19,115 nucleotides of DNA from Auxenochlorella pyrenoidosa (lineage: Eukaryota; Chlorophyta; Trebouxiophyceae; Chlorellales; Chlorellaceae), in NCBI GenBank assembly GCA_001430745.1, contig KQ481977.1, forward strand, positions 31,909-51,023. The letters are read 5' to 3'. The notes beneath the pieces were generated by a model. That model made no database searches. It was given only the letters and a program-made list of their open reading frames with translations, and had not been told where the DNA came from. Position 1 is the stretch's first letter; each line of letters opens with the position of its first letter. A program made the translations under genes and the position numbers. Shown piece after piece: positions 10,258-19,115 of this stretch.

Positions 10258-10578
10258 TGCCAGCTGGCCCCTGGCTCTACCTTCGGTTCCGTGACTCTCT
10301 TTCGCGCCAGCTGCTGCTGCTTGCTGCTTTGTTATCTTTGGTTCAACCCTGCCTTTTGATAATCTGCCATCTGCCGTTTCACTCCTGTGTGCCGCTCCCC
10401 TCGCGCCATTCTTCCCAAAACTGCTACACTGTACCATGCAAGACTGAATAAGCATTCACGCATCGATTCAGGAGGCACACGTTGATTCAGGGGGGAGTGT
10501 CACTGAAGGGGCCAGGGCCGATTTCTTCTGCGGCGAGGCTGCTTGCGGGCTCAGCGCAGCACCCACAGCGCAGCATCC
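10258..10578. other. Convergent 3' region between HAD and fasciclin genes
   Basis: The two genes end tail to tail 321 bases apart, so this stretch should hold both 3' UTRs. It is less GC-rich and T-rich near 10315-10390. The usual algal signal TGTAA was not found on either strand. The nearest variants are TGTAC at 10430 (plus) and TGTAG at 10428-10424 (minus). No gene is seen here. Confidence 0.5.
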
Positions 10579-13500
10579 TCAGCACAGCTTCCAGGCGGCC
10601 CCGGGATAGCGCGTGGACTGCAGCGACGTGGCGCACCGGGCCGGCTCGGAAACGTAGCACAGGCTGCATGGGGCGATGACGGGCGGCAGTCGCAGTTGCG
10701 TAGGAGGACTGGGGGTCAGGTGGGGCCACCAGGCAGTGCTGCCGCGCGCACAGCATTCAGCCCTCGACCTCCAGGCCGCCCCACATGCACAAGCCCCGCT
10801 CTGCACATGCCCCTGCTGAAGCCTAAGAAAGGCTGTGCACAGGGACCAGCTGCAGGGCGCACCTGACAGGGAACAGGAAGCCGGAGTCTGTGCGGGGCCC
10901 GCAGCCAGCCTCCCCCGTCTGCACTGGGCCGCTGCGGCCGGTGGCGGTGCAGGCGCAGCCGCCGGCCAGCTGGGCGGTGAGGTCGGGGGCGGAAAGCAGG
11001 CCGGTGGTGCCTGCGGGCCATGGGGTGGGGGGTGATGTGGTGCTGGGTGGTGGTGGTGGTGTGTGTGGGTTTTATAAGGGTGAGGGGAGGACGCTGCAAT
11101 TTCAGCTGAAGTTGCAGTCGCACTGCTCTGCGCGCAGTCGGCAGCAATGCTGGCCCAGACGAGGAGCGAGGGGATGCAACCTGCGCTGTGGGCTGGCCAG
11201 CCATGGCCGGTCGTGGGGCTTGCCTGGCGGTGTGTTGGTCGCAGGCGGGGACGCGCTGGGCAGGGTGGGCACGGGGGCCACTGTTTGGCCAGATGGGAGG
11301 GCAGGCGGCATCTGAAATAACGCGGGGACCAGGAGGGATGTCGGCGCCGGGCTGCACCAAGAAACAGGGCGGGAGGGGAGGGCCAGAAAGGTCTGGGGCG
11401 TTTGGCCATGATTTGTGGGGCTTCCAGGCCCCTGGCGTGCCATTCAGCTAGCTGCAAAGCTGTGTGCAAGGCGGCAGGGCAGCGAGCCATTCAGGGCCCC
11501 GGGCAAACCTTGGAACAGGCGAGGGTGGGGGCAGCGGCGAGGGGGATGGGGAGGCAGGGGAAGGGATGGGGGTTGGCTTGGTGATGGGGGCTGGCGGGAA
11601 GGCCGGTGTTTGTGGTGGTGGAGAGGGGAGGGGGGAAGGTGGCGGCGAGGGCAGGGGTGCAGGGGACGGGAGGGCTGGAGGCAGCGAGGTCGGGGTCGCA
11701 GGAGGGCTCGGGAGGCTGACGGGAGGCGCCAAGGGGGGAGGGGATGGCAGTGGCAGAGGAGAGGGAGGCAGAGCAGGAGGAAGGGTGGCAGCAGAGGACG
11801 GGGGTGATGGCATGATGGGCGCAGCCGTCGCCGCAGGCAGCGCCTCGGGCGAGGGCGCTGCCGCCGGTGCCAGCGGGGTCGTCGTCTGCTTGAGGGGCAT
11901 GGCAACAAAACCGTCTGCAGCATCCGGGCACAGGAGGAGGAGGCGCGCTGGGTCGGCGGCGCTGATGGAGTGGGGCACACGTGTCTGACGACAAAGCACA
12001 GCGGGCTGAGCGCACCAAGCCTGGCCAGCACCCCTTGCTGCCCATGCTCTTGGACTTTTCAAAGCGGCAAGCCACCTAGAGGCAATCCGACCTGTGATGT
12101 GCACAATCCCGTTCTGTGCTAGCAGGTTGGGCAGCACCACCCCCGCGTCGCCGACGAGGGTCTGGCCTGCAGGCGGGAGCCAGAGAGCGGGGGAGGGCCG
12201 GGCCTTGTCTGCGCAGGGCGGAGATGGGTCGCGTTGCCGGTACCCCGCAGCCTGCAAGCCCCCCAAGAGCACAACACAAGCATGCACAGGGCCAGCCTGG
12301 CGCCGCTGGCACAACCCCGCAGGCAGGGTGCCTGCGTAGCCAGCCGCCAGCATGGCACTGCCTTGTGTCAAGCATCCCAGCCTCACCCCCCGACTGCGTC
12401 CGAACTTTCAGGTTCTGCTTGTCGAGAGCCGTCACGTTGCCCAGCGCAACCATCTGCAAGCGCAGTTTTGTGGCATGGCGGGCTTGAAAAAGGGGCGCAC
12501 TGCGCCACGTTCATGCTGGGCAGGCCGCGGCCGGCGTTCGCATGCATTGCAATGGGCATCGAGAGCTTGAGAAGCAGGGGAGCGACGATAGCAGAGAGGG
12601 CGGGGCGAGGCACCTGCTCCAGGGTGGCACGGGCCGGCACGATAGAGGCCATCATAAGGCCTTGCAGGAAGGCGGGGTCCTGCATGGCAGCAGGGTTACG
12701 CTCGGCAGGGGTCGTGTCGGCACAGACACCCAGGGAGTGCTGCAGCCCGGAAGACCGGTGGATTCTGCGACAGAAGTACCTTCAAAAGTCCGAACGACCG
12801 GCTTTCAACGGCTGACTGTGCGGGGTGCCCGTGGGGACTCTGCCTCCGCCCTAGGGCTGCAACCCCCTGCTGCCGGCTCCCGCCCCGCCTGCCTGCAGCT
12901 GGTCCCGAGTGACCTTGCCAGAGTAGACGGCGGCATTGAAGGCCTGGTTGGATGGGGCACAGACTGCGGGAGCAAAGGAGGCAGCAGCGCGCTGCTGGGG
13001 TCAACTGCAAAGCTCGCACGCCCGGGCTGGCGCCGGGCGCCTGCAGCAGACCGGCTCTGCATGCGCCCACTTGCGGCTGCTGCATTCCGGAGCATGCCCT
13101 GCTTTGCAGAGCAAGTGCCAAGCAACACTGGTGGCGTTCGGAGGTGTGGCGGCATAGCAGGGGCCCAGCCTGGCAGCCTCACTCGTGACCTGGTCCCCCG
13201 GGATGGACGACAGGCCAGAGAGGCGCAGCGCACTCACAAAGCTAGCCAGCTGCAGGAGGGGGGATGCAAAAGGATGGCCTTCAAGGGCATGTTTTTCTGT
13301 GTGTGTGGGGGGGCCACGCACGCGCAGCGGGGAGGAGCATGGGGCGCGTGCCCGCTGGCCTTCTGCCGCCACCGCGGATGCGCGCAGCCGCCTCCACCAC
13401 CCACCTGGGGCGTTTTTTACCAGCACTTTTCCCCTTTGCCTACTTTTCTCAGCACCCACCTGGGGCGTCCTGACCAACAGTTGGCTGACGGTGGGCAGGG

Positions 13501-14336
13501 ACTGTTGCGCCTCGGCTGCGGTGCACGCCCGCAGTGCGGCGCCGGGGTAGGCGGCCGACGGGGTGAGCTTGACGGTGCCGGTCGCTTCGCACCCAGCCGG
13601 GTCCTGCGCATGGAGGCGCAGCAGTTTCGGCTCAGTGGGTGCTGCAATCGCCGCGGCATCCCTGGCTGTTGGGTGCTGGGCAGCTGAGCTGCTGGCTCGC
13701 CAGCACTTCGCAAATTTTCCCACAACGCAAGCACAACTTGCATGGTGTGCGTTCCACCAACGCTCGCCCAGAGGGCAGCAGCCAGAGCGCGCGCACAGAG
13801 CAGCACCCACACCCCAGCAGACCCACCACAACGAAGCAGGTGAAGCGGTTGGAGCCGCTGACCAGGTCCCACTGCCCGCAGCCCACTGTGCTCGTGTTTG
13901 CGCCGCCGCTCACGCCTGTATCGCTGCAGGCGCAGGGCCCCTGGACAGCTGCCACGCCGGCCTCGGGGGCCGGCGCGGCAGCACCTGCCTCGGGCGCTGG
14001 CGCAGCAGCGGGCGCCGCTGCTGGTAGGAGCGGCCCTTCTGCCTCGGGGGAGGGAGCAGCTGCAGCTTGTGAGGGCGCTGCTGCCAGGGAAGGAGAGATG
14101 GGAGCTGCGGGGATGGGCCCGCCGCCCATTGGAAGGGCGGCCGCTGTGGGTGGCGGCGATGCCCCCACAACACTGCCATCTGGAGCTGCTGGCGCTGGGC
14201 TGGCTCCACTCCCTGCTGGCGCCAGGAACGGGTTAGGGGAGGCTGTCTGCGTCAGCCAGCGTCCAGCAAACACTAGGCATGGGCCCTGGACGGCCGTCAG
14301 CAGCAGGCAGCACCCTAGGAGAAAGCAGGCCCGCAT
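10579..14336 (-). CDS. Secreted fasciclin (FAS1) protein with twin Cys-rich modules and Pro-rich linker
   Basis: Complete gene of eleven exons: 14336-13827, 13603-13460, 13249-13183, 12963-12893, 12739-12509, 12453-12387, 12166-12092, 11914-11509, 11351-11224, 11010-10863, 10663-10579, total 1932 bases (643 residues) with all phases consistent. The start Met opens a signal peptide (MRACFLLGCCLLLTAVQG). An Ala/Pro-rich stretch follows to about 135. A Cys-rich module runs about 136-205 (CACSDTGVSGG, GCGQ, FTCFVVDPAGC, AYPGAALRAC). One FAS1 domain spans about 216-393, with first box VTICAPSNQAFNAAV, ASIVPARATLEQVP, GNVTALDKQNLKVRT and second box NGIVHITDGFV. A linker rich in SPPP and PLPSPPP (395-566) suggests hydroxyproline glycosylation. 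A second Cys-rich module ends the protein (CACTATGRSG, GCGP, LCYVSEPARC, YPGAAWKLC, stop). FAS1 proteins act in adhesion and extracellular matrix, so a wall role is likely. No C-terminal membrane or GPI signal is visible. Two introns need GC donors (after 12893 and 11224). The 55-base intron 12508-12454 is the least certain junction. Confidence 0.5.
11021..11070. repeat. G-rich tract (C-rich in the RNA) before fasciclin exon 10
   Basis: Plus strand is gggtgg/tggtgg-rich. In the minus-strand transcript it becomes a CACCACC-type C-rich tract ending just before the acceptor of exon 11010-10863. Confidence 0.5.
13290..13313. repeat. Short GT and G run in fasciclin intron 2
   Basis: A gtgtgtg tract followed by a G run, read as C run then CACACA in the transcript, about 40 bases upstream of the acceptor of exon 13249-13183. 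Confidence 0.5.
13398..13468 (-). repeat. Direct repeat of an exon end with its 5' splice site (fasciclin intron 2)
   Basis: A 16-base identical sequence occurs at 13453-13468 and 13398-13413, 55 bases apart. The first copy (in transcript order) is the true end of exon 2, ACGCCCCAG followed by GTGGGTG. The second copy lies inside the intron with the same donor. Use of the second donor would add 55 bases and shift the frame. Confidence 0.5.
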
Positions 14337-15372
14337 GCTGGCAGGCCAAGAAAGAGAAGTGGGGAAGGGGGAGACAAGTGGCAAGACTAAGAAGCCGGCA
14401 GAGGAACGTAGGGGACAGGTGTTCTGCATGCAGCACCTTGTATTCACAATAAGATTCTTGCATAGAAACGGCGTCTTAGCAGGTACAAACGTGCGGTGTG
14501 AGCATCTAACAGGCAGGGGGTGAGGGAGGGCCACCTGTGCCGACTGCCGTTCCCGCCTTGCAGCGGCACAATACCGTCGGCTGACGCTCTGTGTTGCATG
14601 CGCAATAATGTGTATATCAAGGTGACTGACTGTTTTTTGACTGTCGCCAGGCCTCTTTTCTGCTCAAGGCGCACCGCTGCGCTCGAAGTTGGATGGGCAC
14701 CTACTCTGGTTGCACACCTGCGGGAGCAGGAAGCGTCAGACCTGTGCTCGGAGCAAGCTGGATTGCTTCCTAGGCTCAATCCATCTCCTCACTACCTAGC
14801 AGGTGCCGAGACACTTCAGCTTACACTTTTGAATACGTGAAAAGAAGTTCAAAATTAGTAAGGGAGTGGCAGGGAGGTTTACTCGGCACACGCGTGCAGG
14901 GTCTGAGACAGAGGCTTGAGGGCGCGTCATGGGTGATGGCGGCGTGCTTGGCATGGTTGCGGCACTGCAGGCGCAACCCCTGGTGGAGTGCGGGAGAAGC
15001 AATGAAATGGTGACGTTCTGGCAGGAGCATGCCTTGTTGCATCTCAGGGGATGCTGCATAGGAAAGTGCGGACTGACTTGAAAGGATGGGGGAGGGGGGG
15101 GGGGGGGGCTGAAGGAGCCGCCGTGATGTTGCGGCTGTTTGTTGGCAGGGGTTGGCACGCAGGCCTGTGCTGAGAAAGTGTTGTCTTGTTGCTGAAGCCA
15201 GCTGTCGCCAGCAGGGGCGCTCACGGGCGCGCTGCCCATGCGGCCGTGGCCAGCAGAGGGGTCGGACCATGGTGCAGAGTGCGAGAGTGTGGCGCGTGGT
15301 TGGGTGCATGAAAACGTGGCGCATGTTGCGCGGTGTGAAAAGGCGCGTTCCCCGGGCGCCTCCATGGATGGC
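14337..15372. other. Upstream region of fasciclin gene and 3' UTR of kinase gene
   Basis: No convincing coding sequence is seen in these 1036 bases. Both flanking genes are on the minus strand, so the high-coordinate part should be kinase 3' UTR and the low-coordinate part the fasciclin promoter and 5' UTR. The TGTAA at 14825-14821 is the likely dividing point. A poly-G run (C in the RNA) lies near 15091-15108. The area around 14440-14650 is less GC-rich than the genes. Confidence 0.5.
14821..14825 (-). terminator. TGTAA polyadenylation signal, probably of the kinase gene
   Basis: TGTAA on the minus strand is the standard poly(A) signal of green algal nuclear genes. It lies about 550 bases after the kinase stop codon at 15375-15373, a plausible 3' UTR length for these algae. 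It could be chance, as a five-base match is weak alone. Confidence 0.5.
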
Positions 15373-17008
15373 TTAATCGGTCGTGGCCAGCAGCAGGGCC
15401 AGCCTGTCCTGGATCTCGCCAAAGGTGGGCCTCTGGGTGTGGTCCTCGCTCAGGCAGGCCTCCACCAGGGCCTGCGTGGGCGGGGGAGGGGGGGGGGGGG
15501 GCAGGGCGCGCACACGCGCGCATCAGCCTGTGTGGAGTTGGCAGAGCATGTTGGGCAGGCTGGGGCACAAGCAAGGCCCCTGAGAAGGCGAACATGCGGG
15601 CATACAGGTGCGCGGCGCAATCCTTCACCAGGCTTCTGCTCCCTCCCGCCTCACCCGCAGCCCTGGCGGGCAGCCGCAGGGCACCTCCAGCTTCTGCTGG
15701 GCAATGGTGCGGGCATACAGGATCTGGGTGGTGTTTCGTCCGGCCCAGGCCCGGTGGCCGGCCAGCATCTGCAGCAGGGCAGGGCAGGGCAGGTGGCTGG
15801 GGGCCCTGGGGCATGCCCACGCGCGCTGAAGGGGCGGCGCCCTGACATCCGATGGCGCCCGGCTGCGTGCAGCAGCAGCAGCAGGGCATGGGCGCGGGCA
15901 GCGAGGCGGGGCCAAGCAGAGGCCCGACAGTGCACGGCGGGCACAGCAGGGCGCAGCGCGCACCTCGTAGAGCAGGACGCCAAAGGAGAAGACGTCTGCG
16001 GCCTTGGTCAGCAGCTGGTCATTGATCAGCTCCATGGGCATGTGGGTCACTGCAGCAAGGGAGGGGGTGTGGGTGGGTGGTGGTGGTGGGGTGGGGTTGA
16101 GTGGGTGGGTGGGGTGGAGCGGGCGGTTGGCAGAGCCTCGATTGCGGCACAGCGCAGCGAGCACCCGCAAGGGAGCCTGGCCCAACCTCCAGCCTGTGAG
16201 GCTTGCCTCCGCTCTGCCCACACACCTGTGCCGCAGGTGACGGTCTTCACCTCGCCGCCATCCAGAACCCGCGACAGCCCAAAGTCCGCCACCTGCACCA
16301 TTGGCAGAGGTGCGCCGAGGGCAGCAGAGCCAGTCGGCATGCCGCACTGGGCGCAGCGCGTGTTCTGAACCCAGCCTCCACACGCCCACCACTGAACAAA
16401 ACAGGCCTGGATCTGCGGAAGCCGCGCAGGCTGCCTGGGCACCGGTTTGTGGCACTTGAAGCCCATGCCAGCGCGGTGCAAGCCCGCACCCAGCCCGCTT
16501 TCGCCTGGCAGCCGCATGCGGCCGCGCTGCGGCCACATGCCTCGACATGGCATTGCAGCCCTCCGACAAGTGCAGGCCTGCGTGCTCCGGCCCCGCCCAG
16601 GCGCCCACCCACCTTGGCCTGAAAACCGCGGGGGTCGCGTGGGTGGCGCCGCGACTTTGGCGGCGGCTTGCACAGCAGCACATTGCCGGGCGTGAGGTCG
16701 CCGTGCAGGACGCTGCGGGAGTGCAGGTACGCCAGTGCGCCCGCAACCTCCTGCAGGGGCGGGCGCGGAGGTCGGGGTGCGGCGAGGCGGTGGGCGGCCC
16801 GCCAGCGGGGCTCTGCCGCGGACAGGCAAGGGGGCTCGCACACTCCCCGTCGACGCCCCCCTTGCCTGCGCTGTCAGCAGCACTGCCAGCAGGTGAGGCG
16901 GCGCCTCCTGCGTGCGCCGCGTGCGCAGCCAGCCTCGGTCCACAGCGTCGCTCAGCGTGCCGCGGTCGCAGTACTGCGGGCGAGTCGAGGTGCGCACAAA
17001 AAAGGCTG

Positions 17009-17039
<31 letters not shown>

Positions 17040-19059
17040 GAAGGGGGGGGGGGGGGGGTTACCCTTGAAGCCATTGTGCTTTGGTGGAGGTGGTGGGCGC
17101 AATGTGTGTATCAGTCGGAACAAGGCGGGAAGGCTGGACAGGCCGGCATGCAGCAGGTGCATCAGGGACATGGCAGCAGGGGGCTAGGTGCCTTGTGCGC
17201 TAGGCACCGCGTCGCCTGGAGCACAAAGAAGCATCCAGCAGGGCCACCACTCTCCCGTCATCAACAGCCCTCCTTTCTTTGGGCCAAGGCAACATGGCCG
17301 CTGCATGCCTCGGCCGGCCCCAGCCCTCCCCCGCACCTCCTGCACCATCCAGAGCTGCTGCTGCTGCTTGCCGGGGGCCATGCGCGTGCCGCACTGCTGC
17401 TCCTCCTCAGACCAGCCCTCGGGCAGCAGCGCCTGGGCGCTCTGCACCGTGCCGCCGGCCTCGCAGGCGGAGGGCTCCTGCAGCGCAGGGGCCGGCAAAG
17501 TTCCAGGTTGCTGCTCGGCGCACCGCAGCGCAGGGACTTGACCAAGGAGATGCCATTCACAGCCTGGGTGCAGGCGGAGCAGCGGCTTTGCTGTGTTGCG
17601 ACAGGGGGCCGAGGTTTCGGCAGGCCGCTCTGCGGCGTTTCCAAGAGTGTTCTGAGTCCCTCCCCCAAAACCTTCTTTTGGGTTCAAAAACCCTCAACCC
17701 AAGAAATGGCAGTGCAGCAGGCAAGCTTGCGCCCACACGGCTCACCTCCATCAGGCAAACAGCAAACTTTGTGGTGAGGACGACGTTTGGGTGGCGCAGG
17801 TCTTGGCTGCAGGCATGGCACAAAGAGGCGGGGCGTTGCGCCGGGGCATGGGGGCCCTTCCTGCACTCAGCGCATGTTCCAGCCTGGCCCCTGTGCTGCG
17901 TGGCAGGCAAGTGGCAAAAAGCGCAGCAGCAGGCAGGGCACGCCCTGCTGAGCATGCTTTGCATGCTGCACGCGCCTGAGCAGCGCCTCCAGCTGTGCCT
18001 TTGAGGGCTTGGCGGTGCCCACAGGCACCCAAGTGTCCACAACCTGCAGCGGGAGAGCAGGAGGAGCATTGCAAAGATGCCGGGGTTGGGGGCTGGGAGC
18101 ATGCACGGGCGGATGCACCGGAGCACAGGAGCGGACCAGAAGCAGCAGGCGACGTTGGGGCCTGCCATGGCGAGATCAAAGGCTTGCAGAATGCTGGGTG
18201 CCGCACTGCGCGCAGCGCCGGCTGAAATGGCAGCAGCCGGGCAGCGGCGATGCCTTCTGCACCCTGCTCACCTTCACTGCGACAGCGGCGCCGGCGGCGT
18301 CAGTCCCGCGGAACACTCGGCCGCAGGAGCCACTGCAGAGGGCGGCGCAGGGCAGCAGAGCACCGGGTCAGCGCCTGCGCACCCGACACGATGGGCGGGG
18401 CAGTTCTGCCGCGCCACGCAGCCACGCACGCAGCGCCGGGCTGCAACAGGCTCTGCTGGGGCTTGCTCTGCCTGCAGGCAGGCCTCACCTGCCAACCTGG
18501 GGGCCGATCTGAATGCCCAGCAGGTCCTCCGGGCAGTGCAGCCCAAAACGGTCCAAGCGAGCGTTGTCGCTGCTGCGCCCGCTGGTGCCGCCCCAGAAGC
18601 TGCCAGAGTCTGGGAACACGGCCTGCGGCGCGGCGGCATGGGGAGGGTGGTGGATGTGGTGGTGGTGTGTGTGTGGATGGGTGTGTGGGTGGGGGTGGGT
18701 GGGTGGGGAGGGGGGCCGGCGGGCGGGCGGCAGCAGCGGCTCTCCGCCGGTACAGGCACGCACCCCTGTGCGCAGCAGATGGAGGCCCCGCCCCGCAAGG
18801 GTCGCAATCCATCCCGCGCTGCCCTCAGCTTTTCTATTAAAAAAAATCCAAAAACCTCGCCATGCCGGCCAGCGTAATAAAAATTAGATACCACCCACCC
18901 GAGCGGCGTGGTCGATCTCCGCGCTGGAGGCACTAGACAAAGAGGGGGCGCGGGGGCGCGGCTCGGCGGGCACGGCGGGCACGGCGGGCGCCGCCGGCGG
19001 CGCCCCGGGGCTGAGCACCGCAAAGTACAGCGACCTCAGCGCCTGGTCCTCCTCGGGGC
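15373..19059 (-). CDS. TKL-like protein kinase with HGDL catalytic loop; 5' end off window
   Basis: Twelve exons are visible: 19059-18899, 18622-18489, 18332-18272, 18043-17976, 17806-17746, 17477-17337, 16973-16866, 16750-16613, 16292-16226, 16049-15964, 15768-15655, 15471-15373, giving 411 residues and a TAA stop with consistent phases. The first about 95 residues are a Pro/Ala/Ser-rich lead and linker (AEIDHAAR, FGLHCPEDLLGIQIGPQ). The kinase domain then shows all parts: Gly loop GSGSCGRVF, Lys in VAVK, LRHPNVV, hinge WMVQEYCDRGTLSDAV, catalytic loop VLHGDLTPGNVLL, VADFGLSRVL, HMPMELI in place of APE, DVFSFGVLLYE, and final Arg in QRPTFGEI. It should phosphorylate Ser/Thr (or Tyr) and resembles the expanded algal TKL/Raf-like group. 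HRD is HGD, so it is a non-RD kinase, but the catalytic Asp, Asn, Lys and DFG remain, so activity is expected. The protein ends nine residues after the kinase core. A receptor or sensor part may lie upstream. GC donors are needed after 17976 and 16866. Confidence 0.5.
15475..15505. repeat. Poly-G tract (C in the RNA) before the last kinase exon
   Basis: An almost pure G run on the plus strand directly beside the acceptor of exon 15471-15373. In the transcript it is a C-only tract, occupying the place of the polypyrimidine tract. Confidence 0.5.
15595..15721 (-). repeat. Fourteen-base copy of kinase exon 11 sequence in the following intron
   Basis: The bases 15708-15721 (coding LYAR within QILYARTIAQ) recur exactly at 15595-15608 in the next intron, 113 bases away, with weaker similarity just after. 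It has no splice site attached and looks like a decayed partial exon duplication. Confidence 0.5.
16060..16132. repeat. G-rich gggtgg tract in kinase intron
   Basis: Many ggtggg/gtggg units on the plus strand. On the transcript strand it is a C-rich CCCACC tract immediately upstream of the acceptor of exon 16049-15964. Several runs of three or more G could form a G-quadruplex on the plus strand. Confidence 0.5.
17009..17058. repeat. (GT)14 microsatellite followed by a G16 run
   Basis: A perfect GT repeat at about 17009-17037, then ggggaa and 16 G. In the minus-strand transcript it is a C run followed by (CA)n, about 35 bases upstream of the acceptor of exon 16973-16866. Long simple tracts like these are error-prone in sequencing, so exact lengths are uncertain. 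Confidence 0.5.
18639..18730. repeat. G-rich gggtgg/gtgtgg tract in kinase intron
   Basis: About 90 bases of G and T with runs such as gggggtgggtgggtgggg and ggcgggcgggcgg. It lies upstream (in transcript order) of the acceptor of exon 18622-18489 and is C-rich in the RNA. It also matches the pattern for G-quadruplex formation on the plus strand. Confidence 0.5.
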
Positions 19060-19115
19060 CTGCCAGGATGGGTTGGGTTGCGGACGGTTTTGGGGAAGTT
19101 GAAAGGAGGGAAGGG

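Noticed and set aside
10579..11508. Separate small Cys-rich gene downstream of the fasciclin gene
   Set aside because: A stop at 11448 in the linker frame first suggested two genes. Splicing 11509 to 11351 and 11224 to 11010 keeps phase through the Pro-rich linker into the second module, so one gene explains all of it.
11464..11988. Gly/Glu-rich plus-strand frame
   Set aside because: It is the complement of the Pro-rich linker (CCN, TCN codons) of the fasciclin gene.
11945..12086. Fasciclin exon 8 starting at the earlier CAG near 11985
   Set aside because: That acceptor gives a frame without the FAS1 end box. Starting at 11914 gives HITDGFVAMPL and the open Pro-rich frame in the right phase.
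17009..17058. Telomere-like or centromeric repeat
   Set aside because: It is a simple GT and G tract inside an intron, with no TTTAGGG-type unit.
1..19115. Transposon, CRISPR, tRNA or viral insertion
   Set aside because: No terminal inverted repeats, transposase or reverse transcriptase motifs, regular spacers or tRNA-like cloverleaf were seen. The repeats found are local exon-intron copies or simple tracts.

Overview
This window looks like nuclear DNA of a green alga (Chlorophyta; the style suggests a Chlorella-like trebouxiophyte, but the species cannot be fixed from the sequence). The evidence is very high GC, genes built of many short exons split by introns of about 150-300 bases, a TGTAA polyadenylation motif, and protein types common in these algae: a FAS1 wall protein with SPPP linkers and a TKL kinase whose catalytic loop reads HGDL. 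There are no bacterial operons, tRNAs, rRNAs or CRISPR arrays. I rebuilt four genes by hand. Every exon junction used was checked for reading phase, and exon lengths add up to open frames.

Layout. (1) 266-7547, minus strand: a family A DNA polymerase of the theta/nu type, with a long Gln/Ala-rich N-terminus, a degenerate exonuclease-like domain and most of the polymerase core. Its C-terminus lies off the left edge. (2) 7548-7909: a short shared upstream region between two divergent genes. (3) 7910-10257, plus strand: a complete seven-exon HAD phosphatase close to pseudouridine-5'-phosphatase/glycerol-phosphatase. (4) 10258-10578: a convergent 3' region. (5) 10579-14336, minus strand: a complete eleven-exon secreted fasciclin protein with a related Cys-rich module at each end and a Pro-rich linker. 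(6) 14337-15372: its upstream region plus the 3' UTR of the next gene. (7) 15373-19059, minus strand: the twelve last exons of a TKL-like protein kinase whose 5' end is off the right edge. The four genes have unrelated jobs (DNA repair, metabolite dephosphorylation, wall/adhesion, signalling) and are not an operon.

The most unusual feature is in the introns. In three introns of two genes, the 3' splice site together with the first 24-35 bases of the next exon is repeated two or three times in tandem inside the intron. A fourth intron repeats an exon end with its 5' splice site, and a fifth carries a 14-base exon copy. All fully matched decoy sites would shift the frame. In addition, six of about 42 reconstructed introns need a GC rather than GT donor, and several introns carry long C-rich/CA-rich (RNA sense) tracts just upstream of the acceptor. 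I see no mobile element or defence system.
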